Positions 8,819 to 16,901 of a DNA stretch of 64,000 nucleotides are shown piece by piece. The notes beneath the pieces are model-generated. The model had not been told where the DNA came from and did no database searches. It saw only the letters and a program-made list of their open reading frames with translations. How positions within the stretch are numbered: the first letter of the stretch is position 1; each line of letters begins with the position of its first letter. The position numbers and the translations under genes are program-made. Source of the stretch: Clostridiales bacterium (lineage in GTDB: Bacteria > Bacillota > Clostridia > Oscillospirales > Oscillospiraceae); the NCBI GenBank assembly GCA_012719035.1, contig JAAYBD010000004.1, forward strand, positions 17,366-81,365. Direction: 5' to 3'.

Positions 8819-9951
8819 CAGCTTTGCCTCCAGATTTCTAAAAGTTTTACTGCGTTTTTGCTCTCTGTAAGAATTCTTGGCTTTGGTTCGTTGGTAAAGC
8901 ATATAAAGCCTATTTGCGCGGAATCCGGCACTCTCCGGTTTACATAATATTCAATACGCTGTCCCAATTCCGACATTGTATCAGACAAAAGACCGGCGTT
9001 TTCAAGGATTTCAAGTGCTGCATCCGTTGTAACGCAGGCTGATATTTCGCGCAGGGTTGCAGTGTTTGCTCCAACCGCGAGAGCGCAGGCTATAAGGCAC
9101 TCAATGCGCCCGTCGCCGCAGCTTGAGTGTGTATTCATCATGCCGAGGCCAAGCTTTGACAGCTTGCCGAGATGCCCGATTATAAGTATCTTTTCAAATC
9201 CGTTTTCAACCGCTGAATCAATTGCATCTCCTATGAAATTGCTGCACTTTATGTGGGAATCAAGCGAGAGCATAAGCTCGTTTTCGGCAAAGTCCTCGCC
9301 GTAGTTGCCCAAGGTAATTAAAATCTCCCGCTTTCCCTGTGACGCAATAACGCTCGCTTCAAGCCTTATGCTGTCCGAAAGTGCCTTGTCGCTCATAGGC
9401 TCAACGATGCCGCTTGTACCTAAAATTGACAGCCCACCCTCGATTCCCAAACGGGGATTGAAAGTTTTCTTTGCTATTCTTTCGCCATCGGGAATAGAAA
9501 TAAGGACGGAAATTCCTCCGTTATAAGAGGTTTCGCAAATGGCGCTCTGTATGGCTTCCGTAATCATGCGGCGGGGAACTGTATTGATTGCGGCGTCGCC
9601 GACGGGTCTGTCAAGCCCCTTTTTCGTGACCCGCCCGATGCCCTCGCCGCCTTCGATTTCAATGCCGAATGCAATTTTTCTTGACTCGGCGAAAACAAGA
9701 ATCCCGTTTGTTATGTCGGGGTCGTCGCCGCTGTCTTTTCGTACGGCGCATTTGACGCTGTCTTCTGTACGGCTTATTTCTAAAACATCAAGCGTGAGGG
9801 GGATACCGCGCGGTGTTTCAATGTTTATTTGCGGAACCTCGTGTCCCGTTAAAAGGATGAGCGCAGCCGCCTTAGAAGCTGCCGCGGCACAGGAACCCGT
9901 CGTATAACCGCAGCGGAGCAGTTTTCTGTTGATAAGTCGCTTTTCGTCCAT
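8818..9951 (-). CDS. cbiD: Cobalt-precorrin-5B C1-methyltransferase CbiD
   Basis: About 377 residues from the ATG at 9951 (MDEKRLINRKLLRCGYTTGSCAAAA); a GGAG site lies 8 bases upstream. LRCGYTTGSCAAAASKAA is the CbiD signature and GEGIGRVTKKGL follows. CbiD methylates C1 of cobalt-precorrin-5B and is specific to the anaerobic pathway. A longer open frame upstream would run into cbiL and is rejected. Located between cbiL and cbiF in the operon. Confidence 0.95.
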   Translation of the reverse strand: MDEKRLINRKLLRCGYTTGSCAAAASKAAALILLTGHEVPQINIETPRGIPLTLDVLEISRTEDSVKCAVRKDSGDDPDITNGILVFAESRKIAFGIEIEGGEGIGRVTKKGLDRPVGDAAINTVPRRMITEAIQSAICETSYNGGISVLISIPDGERIAKKTFNPRLGIEGGLSILGTSGIVEPMSDKALSDSIRLEASVIASQGKREILITLGNYGEDFAENELMLSLDSHIKCSNFIGDAIDSAVENGFEKILIIGHLGKLSKLGLGMMNTHSSCGDGRIECLIACALAVGANTATLREISACVTTDAALEILENAGLLSDTMSELGQRIEYYVNRRVPDSAQIGFICFTNEPKPRILTESKNAVKLLEIWRQS

Positions 9952-9974
9952 GCGCGGCACTCCAGTCGTCTGAT

Positions 9975-10667
9975 TTAAGGCTTGATAATTATTGTTGTAA
10001 AATATCCCAAGTTGTCGCAATCGGAGAATATATGGTTCTTGTATATCCTTTGGGTTGGCAGACCGCAATCTGAAATAAGTGAAGTTTTGTCTGACAGACC
10101 GTTTTTGTTTATGAAATCGAGTACCTCGTTTATCGCCTTACCGGACTTCATGATAACCTTTCCGCCATTAAGTTTAAGTGCCTCCTCAAGGCCATCGAAA
10201 GAGGCGGGAAAAATATGAAGCGGCTGTTTCATTTCCGTAAGCGAGGTGTTAAGCTCTGCGGCACAGGCGCAGAAACTTGGAACTCCGGCAATCGAGAAAA
10301 CGTTAAAGCCGCGGTCTTTTATTATTTTGCTGATATATGTAAAAGTTCCGAAAATAGAAACATCACCCAAATTGAGCATTGCGACATCCATACCGCTTTC
10401 AAGAAGGGCACAGATATCATCTGCAATTTTCAAGTGTCTGTCCGCAAGGATTTCGGCATCATCGGTCATCGGAAAGTCGAGGCAGAGTATCTGCTTATTT
10501 GATAAATCAACACACTGCTTTGCTATATCGAGGGCAAGCGTTCTGCCGCCTGATGTCCTTGGCGCCGCGATGACTGGGCAGTTTTCAATTGTTTTAATGG
10601 CCTTCAGGGTGATAAGCTCTGGATCGCCCGGACTGACGCTGACGCCGAAATGAGTAGCTTTTGTCAT
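9975..10667 (-). CDS. cbiL: Cobalt-precorrin-2 C20-methyltransferase CbiL
   Basis: 230 residues, tetrapyrrole methylase family. HFGVSVSPGDPELITLKAI is the N-terminal SAM-binding motif (family usually GVGPGDPELIT; here SVSPGDPE), LNLGDVSIFGT is the second motif and IAGVPSFCACAAEL the third. It methylates C20 of cobalt-precorrin-2 and is the first gene of the minus-strand operon. A sigma-A-type promoter at 10801-10829 would give a leader of about 127 bases. No B12 box was seen in that leader, unlike in the divergent operon. Confidence 0.92.
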   Translation of the reverse strand: MTKATHFGVSVSPGDPELITLKAIKTIENCPVIAAPRTSGGRTLALDIAKQCVDLSNKQILCLDFPMTDDAEILADRHLKIADDICALLESGMDVAMLNLGDVSIFGTFTYISKIIKDRGFNVFSIAGVPSFCACAAELNTSLTEMKQPLHIFPASFDGLEEALKLNGGKVIMKSGKAINEVLDFINKNGLSDKTSLISDCGLPTQRIYKNHIFSDCDNLGYFTTIIIKP

Positions 10668-10800
10668 AGTTTTACCGCCAAATCTTAATGTGTTGGTAGT
10701 TTTTTGTGTTTACCAGACGATGATTTGATTCCGATATGCGAATTACGTGCCCCGAACTAAAGTGGTTTGCAGGACAGCATAAGGGAATTATTTATACCTA

Positions 10801-10829
10801 ATTATGGTGCTCTGAACCGACTTTGTCAA
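10801..10829 (-). promoter_or_regulatory. Sigma-A-type promoter for the cbi operon
   Basis: On the minus strand TTGACA (10824-10829) is followed after exactly 17 bases by CATAAT (10801-10806). This is a near-consensus promoter pointing at cbiL, with transcription expected to start around 10794. Confidence 0.7.
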
Positions 10830-10839
10830 GCTGTTTGCA

Positions 10840-10868
10840 TTGACAAACGCAATATGTAGTGATATGAT
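10840..10868 (+). promoter_or_regulatory. Sigma-A-type promoter for the riboswitch/ABC transporter operon
   Basis: TTGACA (10840-10845), a 17-base spacer and TATGAT (10863-10868), one base from consensus. It lies just upstream of the cobalamin riboswitch and diverges from the cbiL promoter. The two -35 boxes are 10 bases apart and form an inverted repeat, TTTGTCAA (10822-10829) and TTGACAAA (10840-10847). Confidence 0.75.
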
Positions 10869-10884
10869 TTAGAAAATTTAATAT

Positions 10885-11040
10885 TTGGAACAGGTACTGG
10901 AAGTGGGGTGAAATTCCCCCGCAAGGCCGTTGCCGTGATTCGTTTGATGCCGGAAGCATTGCCACTGATTTTTATTGGGAAGGCGTTTCCGGAAGGGGTA
11001 TTTAGCCCCGCGCGATAAGCCGGAATACTTGCCTGCTCCC
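10885..11040 (+). ncRNA. Cobalamin riboswitch (aptamer)
   Basis: Conserved blocks appear in the expected order: GGTGAAATTCCCCCGC (10907-10922), GCCACTGATT with GGGAAGGCG (10961-10985), and the B12 box AAGCCGGAATACTTGCCT (11017-11034), close to the family consensus. It sits in the leader of the btuC-btuD-cbiK-btuF operon, so high adenosylcobalamin should reduce expression of the importer and chelatase. The boundaries are approximate. Confidence 0.9.
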
Positions 11041-11136
11041 ACGCTATGGCGTTGTTGTTCCACTCTGCGGACCCCCGGAGTGCTACGAAAGTTTATACGA
11101 TTACACGATTTTTATCTCATGAAATATCGTGATGTC

Positions 11137-11174
11137 TGCCGTTCGCGTGGTTTTGCGGGCGGCATTTTCTTTTT
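11137..11174 (+). terminator. Riboswitch-controlled intrinsic terminator
   Basis: TGCCGTTCGC (11137-11146) pairs with GCGGGCGGCA (11155-11164) over 10 base pairs, including two G-U pairs, followed by TTTTCTTTTT (11165-11174). Its place between the aptamer and btuC fits a transcription-attenuating expression platform. Confidence 0.75.
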
Positions 11175-11235
11175 GTATGCGTGAACAAGCGATTTTGCTG
11201 TTTGGAAAGACTTGATCGTGAGTGGAGAAAATTCG

Positions 11236-12300
11236 ATGAAAGATATGGACGCGCTAAAAAAATATAAACAGTCCAGAAAAAAGTGCTTCCTCTTCGGACT
11301 TGCGCTTGCCGCCGCTATTTTTCTTCTGATAACGTATACAGTTGGCCTTGGAGCAATGGAGCTTACATACCCTGACGTTCTGAAAATCATATGGGGCAAG
11401 ATATCCGGAAATGAGGAAGTACTTTACGGTATAAAAGAGGGGGCGATTGCTGTTGTATGGAAGATTCGCCTGCCGCGTATTATTTGCGGTGCTTTTGTGG
11501 GCGCGGGCCTTGCAACTGCAGGCGTTATTTTTCAATCTATTCTGCAGAATCCTCTTGCCGACCCCTATACTCTCGGAATTTCGACCGGGGCGGCTTTCGG
11601 TGCCTCTCTCGCCATACTGCTTAATATGATGTTCGGGATTTTTCTTTCCGTACCTGTAACGGCACTTGCATTTTCGCTTCTTACGCTGATTGCGGTTACA
11701 GCGATTTCAATGCGGGGCGGCGGGCTTGTAAGTTCTAATCTTATAATTGCCGGAATCATCGTAAGCACGATTTTTTCAGCCGGTATAAGTTTTATGAAAA
11801 TGCTGGCAGGTGAAAGCGTAAACTCAATCGTGTACTGGATAATGGGCAGTCTTGGCTCCAAAACGTGGAGCGATGTGGCGCTTGTCGCTCCCGTAGTTCT
11901 TATCGGTCTTGCCGTTTCACAGTTTTTTACCTCTGACCTGAACGTGATGGCTTTGGGAGAAAGCGATGCGGAAGCGCTCGGAGTAAACACAAAACGTACG
12001 CGGTTTATGTATCTTGCCTTAGGCTCGTGCATAACGGCGGTGTGTGTCTCCGTCTGCGGGGTGATTGGCTTTATAGGGCTTGTTGTACCCCATCTTCTGC
12101 GCTTTTCTCTGACAAGCGATAACCGTATGCTCATGCCGCTTTCAGCGCTCTTTGGAGCATTCCTGCTGTGCGGAGCAGACAATGTGACTCGTCTTATTTC
12201 AAACGGGGAGATACCTGTGGGCGTACTTACGACACTTTTAGGCGGTCCCTTTTTCATATATATTTTTGTCCGCAGAAAGGGGAGTGTCCGTGCTGAATAG
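11236..12300 (+). CDS. btuC: FecCD-family ABC permease, probable cobalamin/corrinoid importer BtuC
   Basis: About 354 residues from the ATG at 11236, with GGAG 8 bases upstream; the frame can also open at a TTG at 11212, which is less well placed. It is a multi-span membrane protein with LPRIICGAFVGAGLATAG, QSILQNPLADPYTLGIS and GFIGLVVPHLLR, the classic FecCD/BtuC motifs for contact with the ATPase. It would move a corrinoid (or another metal chelate) across the cytoplasmic membrane. The substrate is inferred from the cobalamin riboswitch and the neighbouring cbi genes; siderophore permeases look alike. Confidence 0.88.
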   Translation: MKDMDALKKYKQSRKKCFLFGLALAAAIFLLITYTVGLGAMELTYPDVLKIIWGKISGNEEVLYGIKEGAIAVVWKIRLPRIICGAFVGAGLATAGVIFQSILQNPLADPYTLGISTGAAFGASLAILLNMMFGIFLSVPVTALAFSLLTLIAVTAISMRGGGLVSSNLIIAGIIVSTIFSAGISFMKMLAGESVNSIVYWIMGSLGSKTWSDVALVAPVVLIGLAVSQFFTSDLNVMALGESDAEALGVNTKRTRFMYLALGSCITAVCVSVCGVIGFIGLVVPHLLRFSLTSDNRMLMPLSALFGAFLLCGADNVTRLISNGEIPVGVLTTLLGGPFFIYIFVRRKGSVRAE

Positions 12301-13066
12301 TCCTCTCTTGGAAGCGAAGAATGTAAGCTTCTCTTACGGCAAAGACAAGGTTTTGAGTGATGTTTCGCTTGTTGTGAACAGGGGCGAATACCTGAGCATA
12401 GTAGGGATGAACGGGAGCGGAAAAACAACACTTCTTTCCCTGCTTTCCGGACATTTGCGTCCCGATAAAGGCGCAGTTTTCCTCAACGGCAGAAATCTAA
12501 ATTCTATTTCTGTGAGAGAAAGGGCAAGGCAAATTGCACTTGTCAGCCAAAGCCGACAGATGAACTTTCCGTTTACCTGCCTTGAACTTGTGCTGATGGG
12601 GCTTCATCCTCACAGTGAAAGATTTGAGACCGTTTCGGATGAACAATTGGAAAAAGCGCGCGAAATAATGGAAAGTACAGATGTTTGGAGATTTGCCGAT
12701 AAACCGATTACAGAGATTTCAGGCGGAGAGAGACAGAGAGTTGTACTTTCGCGGGCGCTCATGCAGAACCCGAGTTTGCTGCTGCTTGACGAAGCGGTGA
12801 GTGAGCTTGATATTGCGGCAAAAATATCCATGATGAAGCTGCTGCTGCAGCAAGTACGTAAGACAGGAATGTCTGTTGTTTCAATACACCATGACCTTAC
12901 AACGGTTTTTAGATTTTCGGACAGGGTAGCTGCGCTGAAACTTGGAAGCCTTGCTGAAAACGGAACTCCGGAGAAGCTTATGACTAAGGAGTTTTTCAAG
13001 GATGTGTTTTCCGTAGACGCTGAAATTCTAAGCAATAAAGGTTTTATCGTCTGCGATAATATTTAA
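12290..13066 (+). CDS. btuD: ABC transporter ATP-binding protein, corrinoid import (BtuD-like)
   Basis: About 258 residues. The GTG at 12290 has AAGGGGAG just upstream and overlaps the btuC stop by 11 bases. Walker A is GMNGSGKTT, the signature is ISGGERQRV, Walker B is LLLLDEAVSELD (DEAVSELD rather than the common DEPTSALD), and the switch histidine is in SIHHDLT. It energises the permease. FepC/BtuD-type ATPases cannot be assigned to a substrate by sequence alone; the operon supports corrinoid uptake. Confidence 0.88.
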   Translation: MLNSPLLEAKNVSFSYGKDKVLSDVSLVVNRGEYLSIVGMNGSGKTTLLSLLSGHLRPDKGAVFLNGRNLNSISVRERARQIALVSQSRQMNFPFTCLELVLMGLHPHSERFETVSDEQLEKAREIMESTDVWRFADKPITEISGGERQRVVLSRALMQNPSLLLLDEAVSELDIAAKISMMKLLLQQVRKTGMSVVSIHHDLTTVFRFSDRVAALKLGSLAENGTPEKLMTKEFFKDVFSVDAEILSNKGFIVCDNI

Positions 13067-13084
13067 TGATAGGAGAGAAGAAAA

Positions 13085-14023
13085 ATGAAAAATCCCCAGA
13101 AAATCCTTGCATTCATCCTTTTAGCATCGCTGTGTCTCGGTCTTTCCGCCTGCGGTAAAAAGCCCCCGGAACAGAATTCCGCACCTCCGGAGGAAAAAGA
13201 AAGCGAAGCGCAAAAACCAGCAGGAGACCCCGACAAAAAGGCAATACTTGTCGTCAGCTTCGGAACAAGCTATAACGAGACTCGCGCCGTAACAATTGAA
13301 GCTATTGAAGGTGCCGTAACAAAAGCTTTTCCGGATTACGAGGTTCGCAGGGCATTTACAAGCCAGATAATCATCGACAAGCTTGAAGAACGCGACGGAC
13401 TTGAAATCGACAACGTGAAGGAGGCTATGGAGCGCCTTATTGCAGACGGTGTAGGCACTTTGGTCGTCCAGCCAACGCACGTTATGAACGGCTTTGAGTA
13501 CGATGAGATGAAAGAAGCCATCGCCCCTTATGAAGACAGCTTTAAAAACATTTCATATGGTCTGCCCCTGCTTATTTCCGATGAGGATTATGCTGAAGTA
13601 GTTTCTATCCTTGCCGATGAAACGGCTGAATATAACACTGATGATACGGCAATCGTGTTCATGGGGCATGGAACAGAGCATGAAGCTAATAGCACATACG
13701 CAAAACTCCAGCAAAAGTTTGACGATGCCGGATATACGAACTATTTTATTGGCACCGTCGAGGCAGAACCGACACTTGAGGATGTTGTGGCGGCTGTCGA
13801 AAAAACTGGAGCTAAAAAAGTGGTGCTGCTGCCTTTGATGATTGTTGCGGGAGATCATGCTAATAATGACATGGCCGGGGACGAGGAAGGTTCTTGGAAA
13901 ACGGAATTCAAGGCAGCAGGCTACGAAGTAGAGCCTGTGCTCAAGGGACTCGGGCAGTATGAGGGAATACAGAAGATGTTTGTAGAGCACGTACAGGCTG
14001 CCGTTGACGCTCTGAAAGCATAA
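13085..14023 (+). CDS. cbiK: Lipoprotein sirohydrochlorin cobaltochelatase CbiK
   Basis: 312 residues. Residues 1-23 are a lipoprotein signal ending in LSAC (Cys23), followed by a charged, Pro/Glu-rich linker to about residue 50. The rest is the CbiK chelatase domain (AILVVSFGTSYNETR). The probable metal-site residues are His132 (PTHVMNG), a glutamate near 226-228 (VEAEP) and His258 (AGDHANND); a GHGTEHEAN loop (195-202) is also present. CbiK inserts Co2+ into sirohydrochlorin, normally in the cytoplasm, but periplasmic CbiK forms are known in Desulfovibrio. Here the protein should sit outside the membrane, tethered by lipid, between the transporter ATPase and the binding protein. Its job may be metal or tetrapyrrole capture rather than early B12 synthesis. 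GGAGAG precedes the ATG. Confidence 0.9.
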   Translation: MKNPQKILAFILLASLCLGLSACGKKPPEQNSAPPEEKESEAQKPAGDPDKKAILVVSFGTSYNETRAVTIEAIEGAVTKAFPDYEVRRAFTSQIIIDKLEERDGLEIDNVKEAMERLIADGVGTLVVQPTHVMNGFEYDEMKEAIAPYEDSFKNISYGLPLLISDEDYAEVVSILADETAEYNTDDTAIVFMGHGTEHEANSTYAKLQQKFDDAGYTNYFIGTVEAEPTLEDVVAAVEKTGAKKVVLLPLMIVAGDHANNDMAGDEEGSWKTEFKAAGYEVEPVLKGLGQYEGIQKMFVEHVQAAVDALKA

Positions 14024-14056
14024 AAGCTATGAAAAAAAAAATTTCTTTCGCTCATA

Positions 14057-15466
14057 TTGTGTCTTGCCGCGCTGTTTTCGGTTTTTGCGGGATGCACCGC
14101 AAAAAATGATGAAACAGAAACAGAGGGCAAAGCTGCTATAAGCTTCGTCGATGACGATGGCTATCAGATAAACCTCGGCGCACCCGCCAAAAAGATAATA
14201 TCAATGTATTCAGCACATACGGAAAATCTGTATGCTCTCGGAGCGGGAGAGCAGGTGATAGGCGGTCATACTACCTGCATTTTTCCGGCGGAGGCAGCGC
14301 CAAAAGCGACCTATGACTATCAGGGGGACCCGGAATATGTGATTGCGGCTGAGCCTGATCTCGTTCTGATCCGACCCAGAATTTCGAGGGCTGCTCCGGA
14401 ATTTGTGGAGAGTTTGCGCAACGCAGGGATAACTGTTGTGTCTCTCTATCCAAATACCCTTGACGCTTTCCCGGACTATATCAATAAGCTTGCTGCGCTT
14501 GCCGGCAAGGAGGAAAAAGCCGAGGAGCTTTTGAAAGTGTTTGATGCTGGATTAAATGAGATATCGGACTTAACTTCAAAGGCGGAGGATAAACAGACCG
14601 TTTTCTTTGAATCTACAGAGGTCAATATCCGTACGGTCGCCGAAGGCTCTATGCCGGATATGGCTATCAAGTTTGCGGGCGGGAAGAATATAGCGCAGGG
14701 TGCACTGCCTATGACAGAGGGAAGCTCTATTGCCGAATTCGGAGCTGAAAGAGTGCTCGAAAACGGCGAAGGAATCGATGTATACGTTTCACAGCGGGGG
14801 GCTATGAATGCCGGAGGAAACTTGCAGTCTATCAGCGAGCGCCCCGGATTTGATACGGTGTCAGCAGTAAAAAACGGCAGGGTATACGTGATAAACGAAA
14901 AGCTTATCTCATCTCCCACTTTCCGGTATGTAAAAGGGGTAAATGAGCTGGCAAGATTTATGTACCCTGAAATCATGGATGATGTTTCCGCATATATAAG
15001 TGATGAGCCGGCAACCAAAAGGGACTTTGCGAACTTAATCACAAGATGTCTGCACATACCAGTTTATGTTCCCTCATCATCAAAATACTACCTTGAGAAC
15101 AGAGATACTCATACCTATGGAATGTTTGAGGATATTCACTGGTATGATCACGACTTCGACTATATTGAGACAGCCGTTTACAGCGGTTACGTTTCATGGC
15201 GGAAAGGGGAGGACGGGAAGGAGTATTTTGACCCCGACAGCGGTGTCACGCGTGAGGGACTTGCTAAGACTGTTTTTATAGCGGGAGACTTTTCTGCTAA
15301 GGAAGCAAATACCGCAATTTCCGACCTCGGCAAATGCGGGAACAAGCGCATAGTTCAAATTCTGGTGGACAACGGCGTGTTTGAGCTGGATGAAAACGGC
15401 AGCTTTTTACCCGATAAACAAGTGACACACAATGAAATCATACAGGCACTTCGATTTGTAAAATAG
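14057..15466 (+). CDS. btuF: Corrinoid-binding lipoprotein (BtuF-like) with C-terminal SLH-like region; start frame broken in A10 run
   Basis: About 470 residues. The middle is a periplasmic-binding-protein fold of the BtuF/FecB type (KKIISMYSAHTENLYALGAG; AAEPDLVLIRPR). The frame from TTG 14057 gives only part of a signal (CLAALFSVFAGC, lipobox FAGC). The natural start appears to be the ATG at 14029, which is followed by ten A residues. With nine, it would read MKKKFLSLILCLAALF in frame; with ten it is out of frame. From about 14995 the protein continues for about 157 residues with SLH-like repeats (FEDIHWYDHDFDYIETA, PDSGVTREGLAKT, DKQVTHNEIIQAL), suggesting cell-wall attachment. It is the last gene of the riboswitch operon. 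Confidence 0.8.
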   Translation: MCLAALFSVFAGCTAKNDETETEGKAAISFVDDDGYQINLGAPAKKIISMYSAHTENLYALGAGEQVIGGHTTCIFPAEAAPKATYDYQGDPEYVIAAEPDLVLIRPRISRAAPEFVESLRNAGITVVSLYPNTLDAFPDYINKLAALAGKEEKAEELLKVFDAGLNEISDLTSKAEDKQTVFFESTEVNIRTVAEGSMPDMAIKFAGGKNIAQGALPMTEGSSIAEFGAERVLENGEGIDVYVSQRGAMNAGGNLQSISERPGFDTVSAVKNGRVYVINEKLISSPTFRYVKGVNELARFMYPEIMDDVSAYISDEPATKRDFANLITRCLHIPVYVPSSSKYYLENRDTHTYGMFEDIHWYDHDFDYIETAVYSGYVSWRKGEDGKEYFDPDSGVTREGLAKTVFIAGDFSAKEANTAISDLGKCGNKRIVQILVDNGVFELDENGSFLPDKQVTHNEIIQALRFVK

Positions 15467-15473
15467 TATCATA

Positions 15474-15501
15474 AGGACGGGAAAGCTACTTTTCCCGTCC
15501 T
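15474..15501 (+). terminator. Terminator-like hairpin after btuF
   Basis: AGGACGGGAAA and TTTTCCCGTCCT pair around GCTAC directly downstream of the btuF stop. The following T-run is weak (GAATTTA). Confidence 0.65.
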
Positions 15502-15634
15502 GAATTTATCCTGATCACATCCATTTGAATATCAGGATGCCATATGCTGAATCAAATATAAACATCCATTTTGGAAATAATAAAGAAATTGTATATTGCT
15601 CGAGACATACAAACAGAGGCTGTGAGGGGACACT

Positions 15635-16843
15635 ATGAAATCAATACGACAGGTCTATAAAATCGGGAAAGGTCCATCAAGTTCCCATACAATGGGACCG
15701 GAAAAGGCCGCGAGACTTTTTGCCCTGCTATGCCCTGAAGCGGAAAGCTTTGAGGTCATACTATACGGATCGCTCGCGAAGACGGGAAAGGGGCATAAAA
15801 CAGATGAGGCGATAACAGAAGCCCTCGCTCCAAGACCTGTGAAGATTATTTTCAATACTGACTCCGATATCGCACTTCTGCACCAGAACACAATGGATTT
15901 TGCTGCATTTTTAGGAGATGAGACGCTTCTAAAAAAACGCTATCTCAGTATAGGGGGCGGCGATATAATCTCAGAAGGGGAGTTTTCCGCTGAGGAAGAG
16001 GAGGTATATGAGCAGAACTCTTTTGCAGAAATTGCGCAGTACTGCAAATCTCACAATATAAGATTAAGTGAATATGTCCGGCGTATGGAGGGCGAGGAGA
16101 TTTTCGCATACCTTGCCGGGATATGGGATGCGATGCAGCAGTCGATTATGGAGGGTTTGTCCAAAACCGGTGCTTTGCAGGGCGGATTGAAAGTAGAAAG
16201 GCGTGCACAGCAGCTTTTTAACCAGCGCCATATGGATGAGAGCAAATCAACTTACCAAACCAGAGTTTGCTGTTCCTATGCTTTTGCTGCAAGTGAGCAG
16301 AATGCGGACGGCGGGAGAATTGTTACAGCACCAACCTGCGGCTCCTGCGGAGTCGTGCCTGCTGTTTTAAAATATTATAAGGATGAACATGCCCGCAAGG
16401 ATAAGGAGATACTTGACGCACTTGCCGTCGGCGGAATCGTCGGACTTCTTGTCAAGACAAACGCTTCGATAAGCGGAGCGGAATGCGGCTGCCAAGCGGA
16501 AATCGGAACAGCCTGCGCCATGGCTTCGGCAGCGCTTGCAGAACTTTCCGGAATGGGAATCGACCAGATAGAATATGCGGCTGAAATTGCTATAGAGCAC
16601 CATTTGGGTCTGACCTGTGACCCTATCTACGGGCTTGTGCAAATACCCTGCATAGAGCGCAACGCGGTTGCGGCAATGCGTGCCATTAACGCCGTTACGC
16701 TTGCAAATTTTCTGACCTTCACGAGAAAGATATCCCTTGACCTTATTATAAAGACCATGTACGATACGGGCAGGGATATGAACAGAAACTACAGGGAAAC
16801 CTCGGACGGAGGTCTCGCCAAGCTCTATAAGCTTCAAACATGA
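15635..16843 (+). CDS. sdaA: L-serine dehydratase, single-chain iron-sulfur type
   Basis: 402 residues. Residues 1 to about 150 match the beta part (KIGKGPSSSHTMGPEKAA), and the rest is the alpha part with the cysteines expected to hold the [4Fe-4S] cluster (TAPTCGSCGVVPA, LTCDPIYGLVQIPC). It deaminates L-serine to pyruvate and ammonia. In many Clostridia the two parts are separate sdaAA/sdaAB genes; here they are one chain. It stands alone between the btuF terminator and the convergent sigE gene, with a bidirectional terminator after it. Confidence 0.9.
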   Translation: MKSIRQVYKIGKGPSSSHTMGPEKAARLFALLCPEAESFEVILYGSLAKTGKGHKTDEAITEALAPRPVKIIFNTDSDIALLHQNTMDFAAFLGDETLLKKRYLSIGGGDIISEGEFSAEEEEVYEQNSFAEIAQYCKSHNIRLSEYVRRMEGEEIFAYLAGIWDAMQQSIMEGLSKTGALQGGLKVERRAQQLFNQRHMDESKSTYQTRVCCSYAFAASEQNADGGRIVTAPTCGSCGVVPAVLKYYKDEHARKDKEILDALAVGGIVGLLVKTNASISGAECGCQAEIGTACAMASAALAELSGMGIDQIEYAAEIAIEHHLGLTCDPIYGLVQIPCIERNAVAAMRAINAVTLANFLTFTRKISLDLIIKTMYDTGRDMNRNYRETSDGGLAKLYKLQT

Positions 16844-16874
16844 AAAAGGCATCACAAATTATGTGATGCCTTTT
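16844..16874. terminator. Bidirectional terminator between sdaA and sigE
   Basis: GGCATCAC (16848-16855) pairs with GTGATGCC (16863-16870). AAAA lies on one side and TTTT on the other, so it can end transcripts from both convergent genes. Confidence 0.85.
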
Positions 16875-16901
16875 CTGCTGATAATACACTGATGGGAACA
16901 G

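Noticed and set aside
10878-11184. Short open frames across the 10.9-11.2 kb leader
   Set aside because: They cover the cobalamin aptamer and terminator, whose RNA structure explains the sequence.
11565-12431. 288-residue frame antisense to the btuC permease
   Set aside because: It is a shadow of a conserved membrane protein gene; no start signal or homology.
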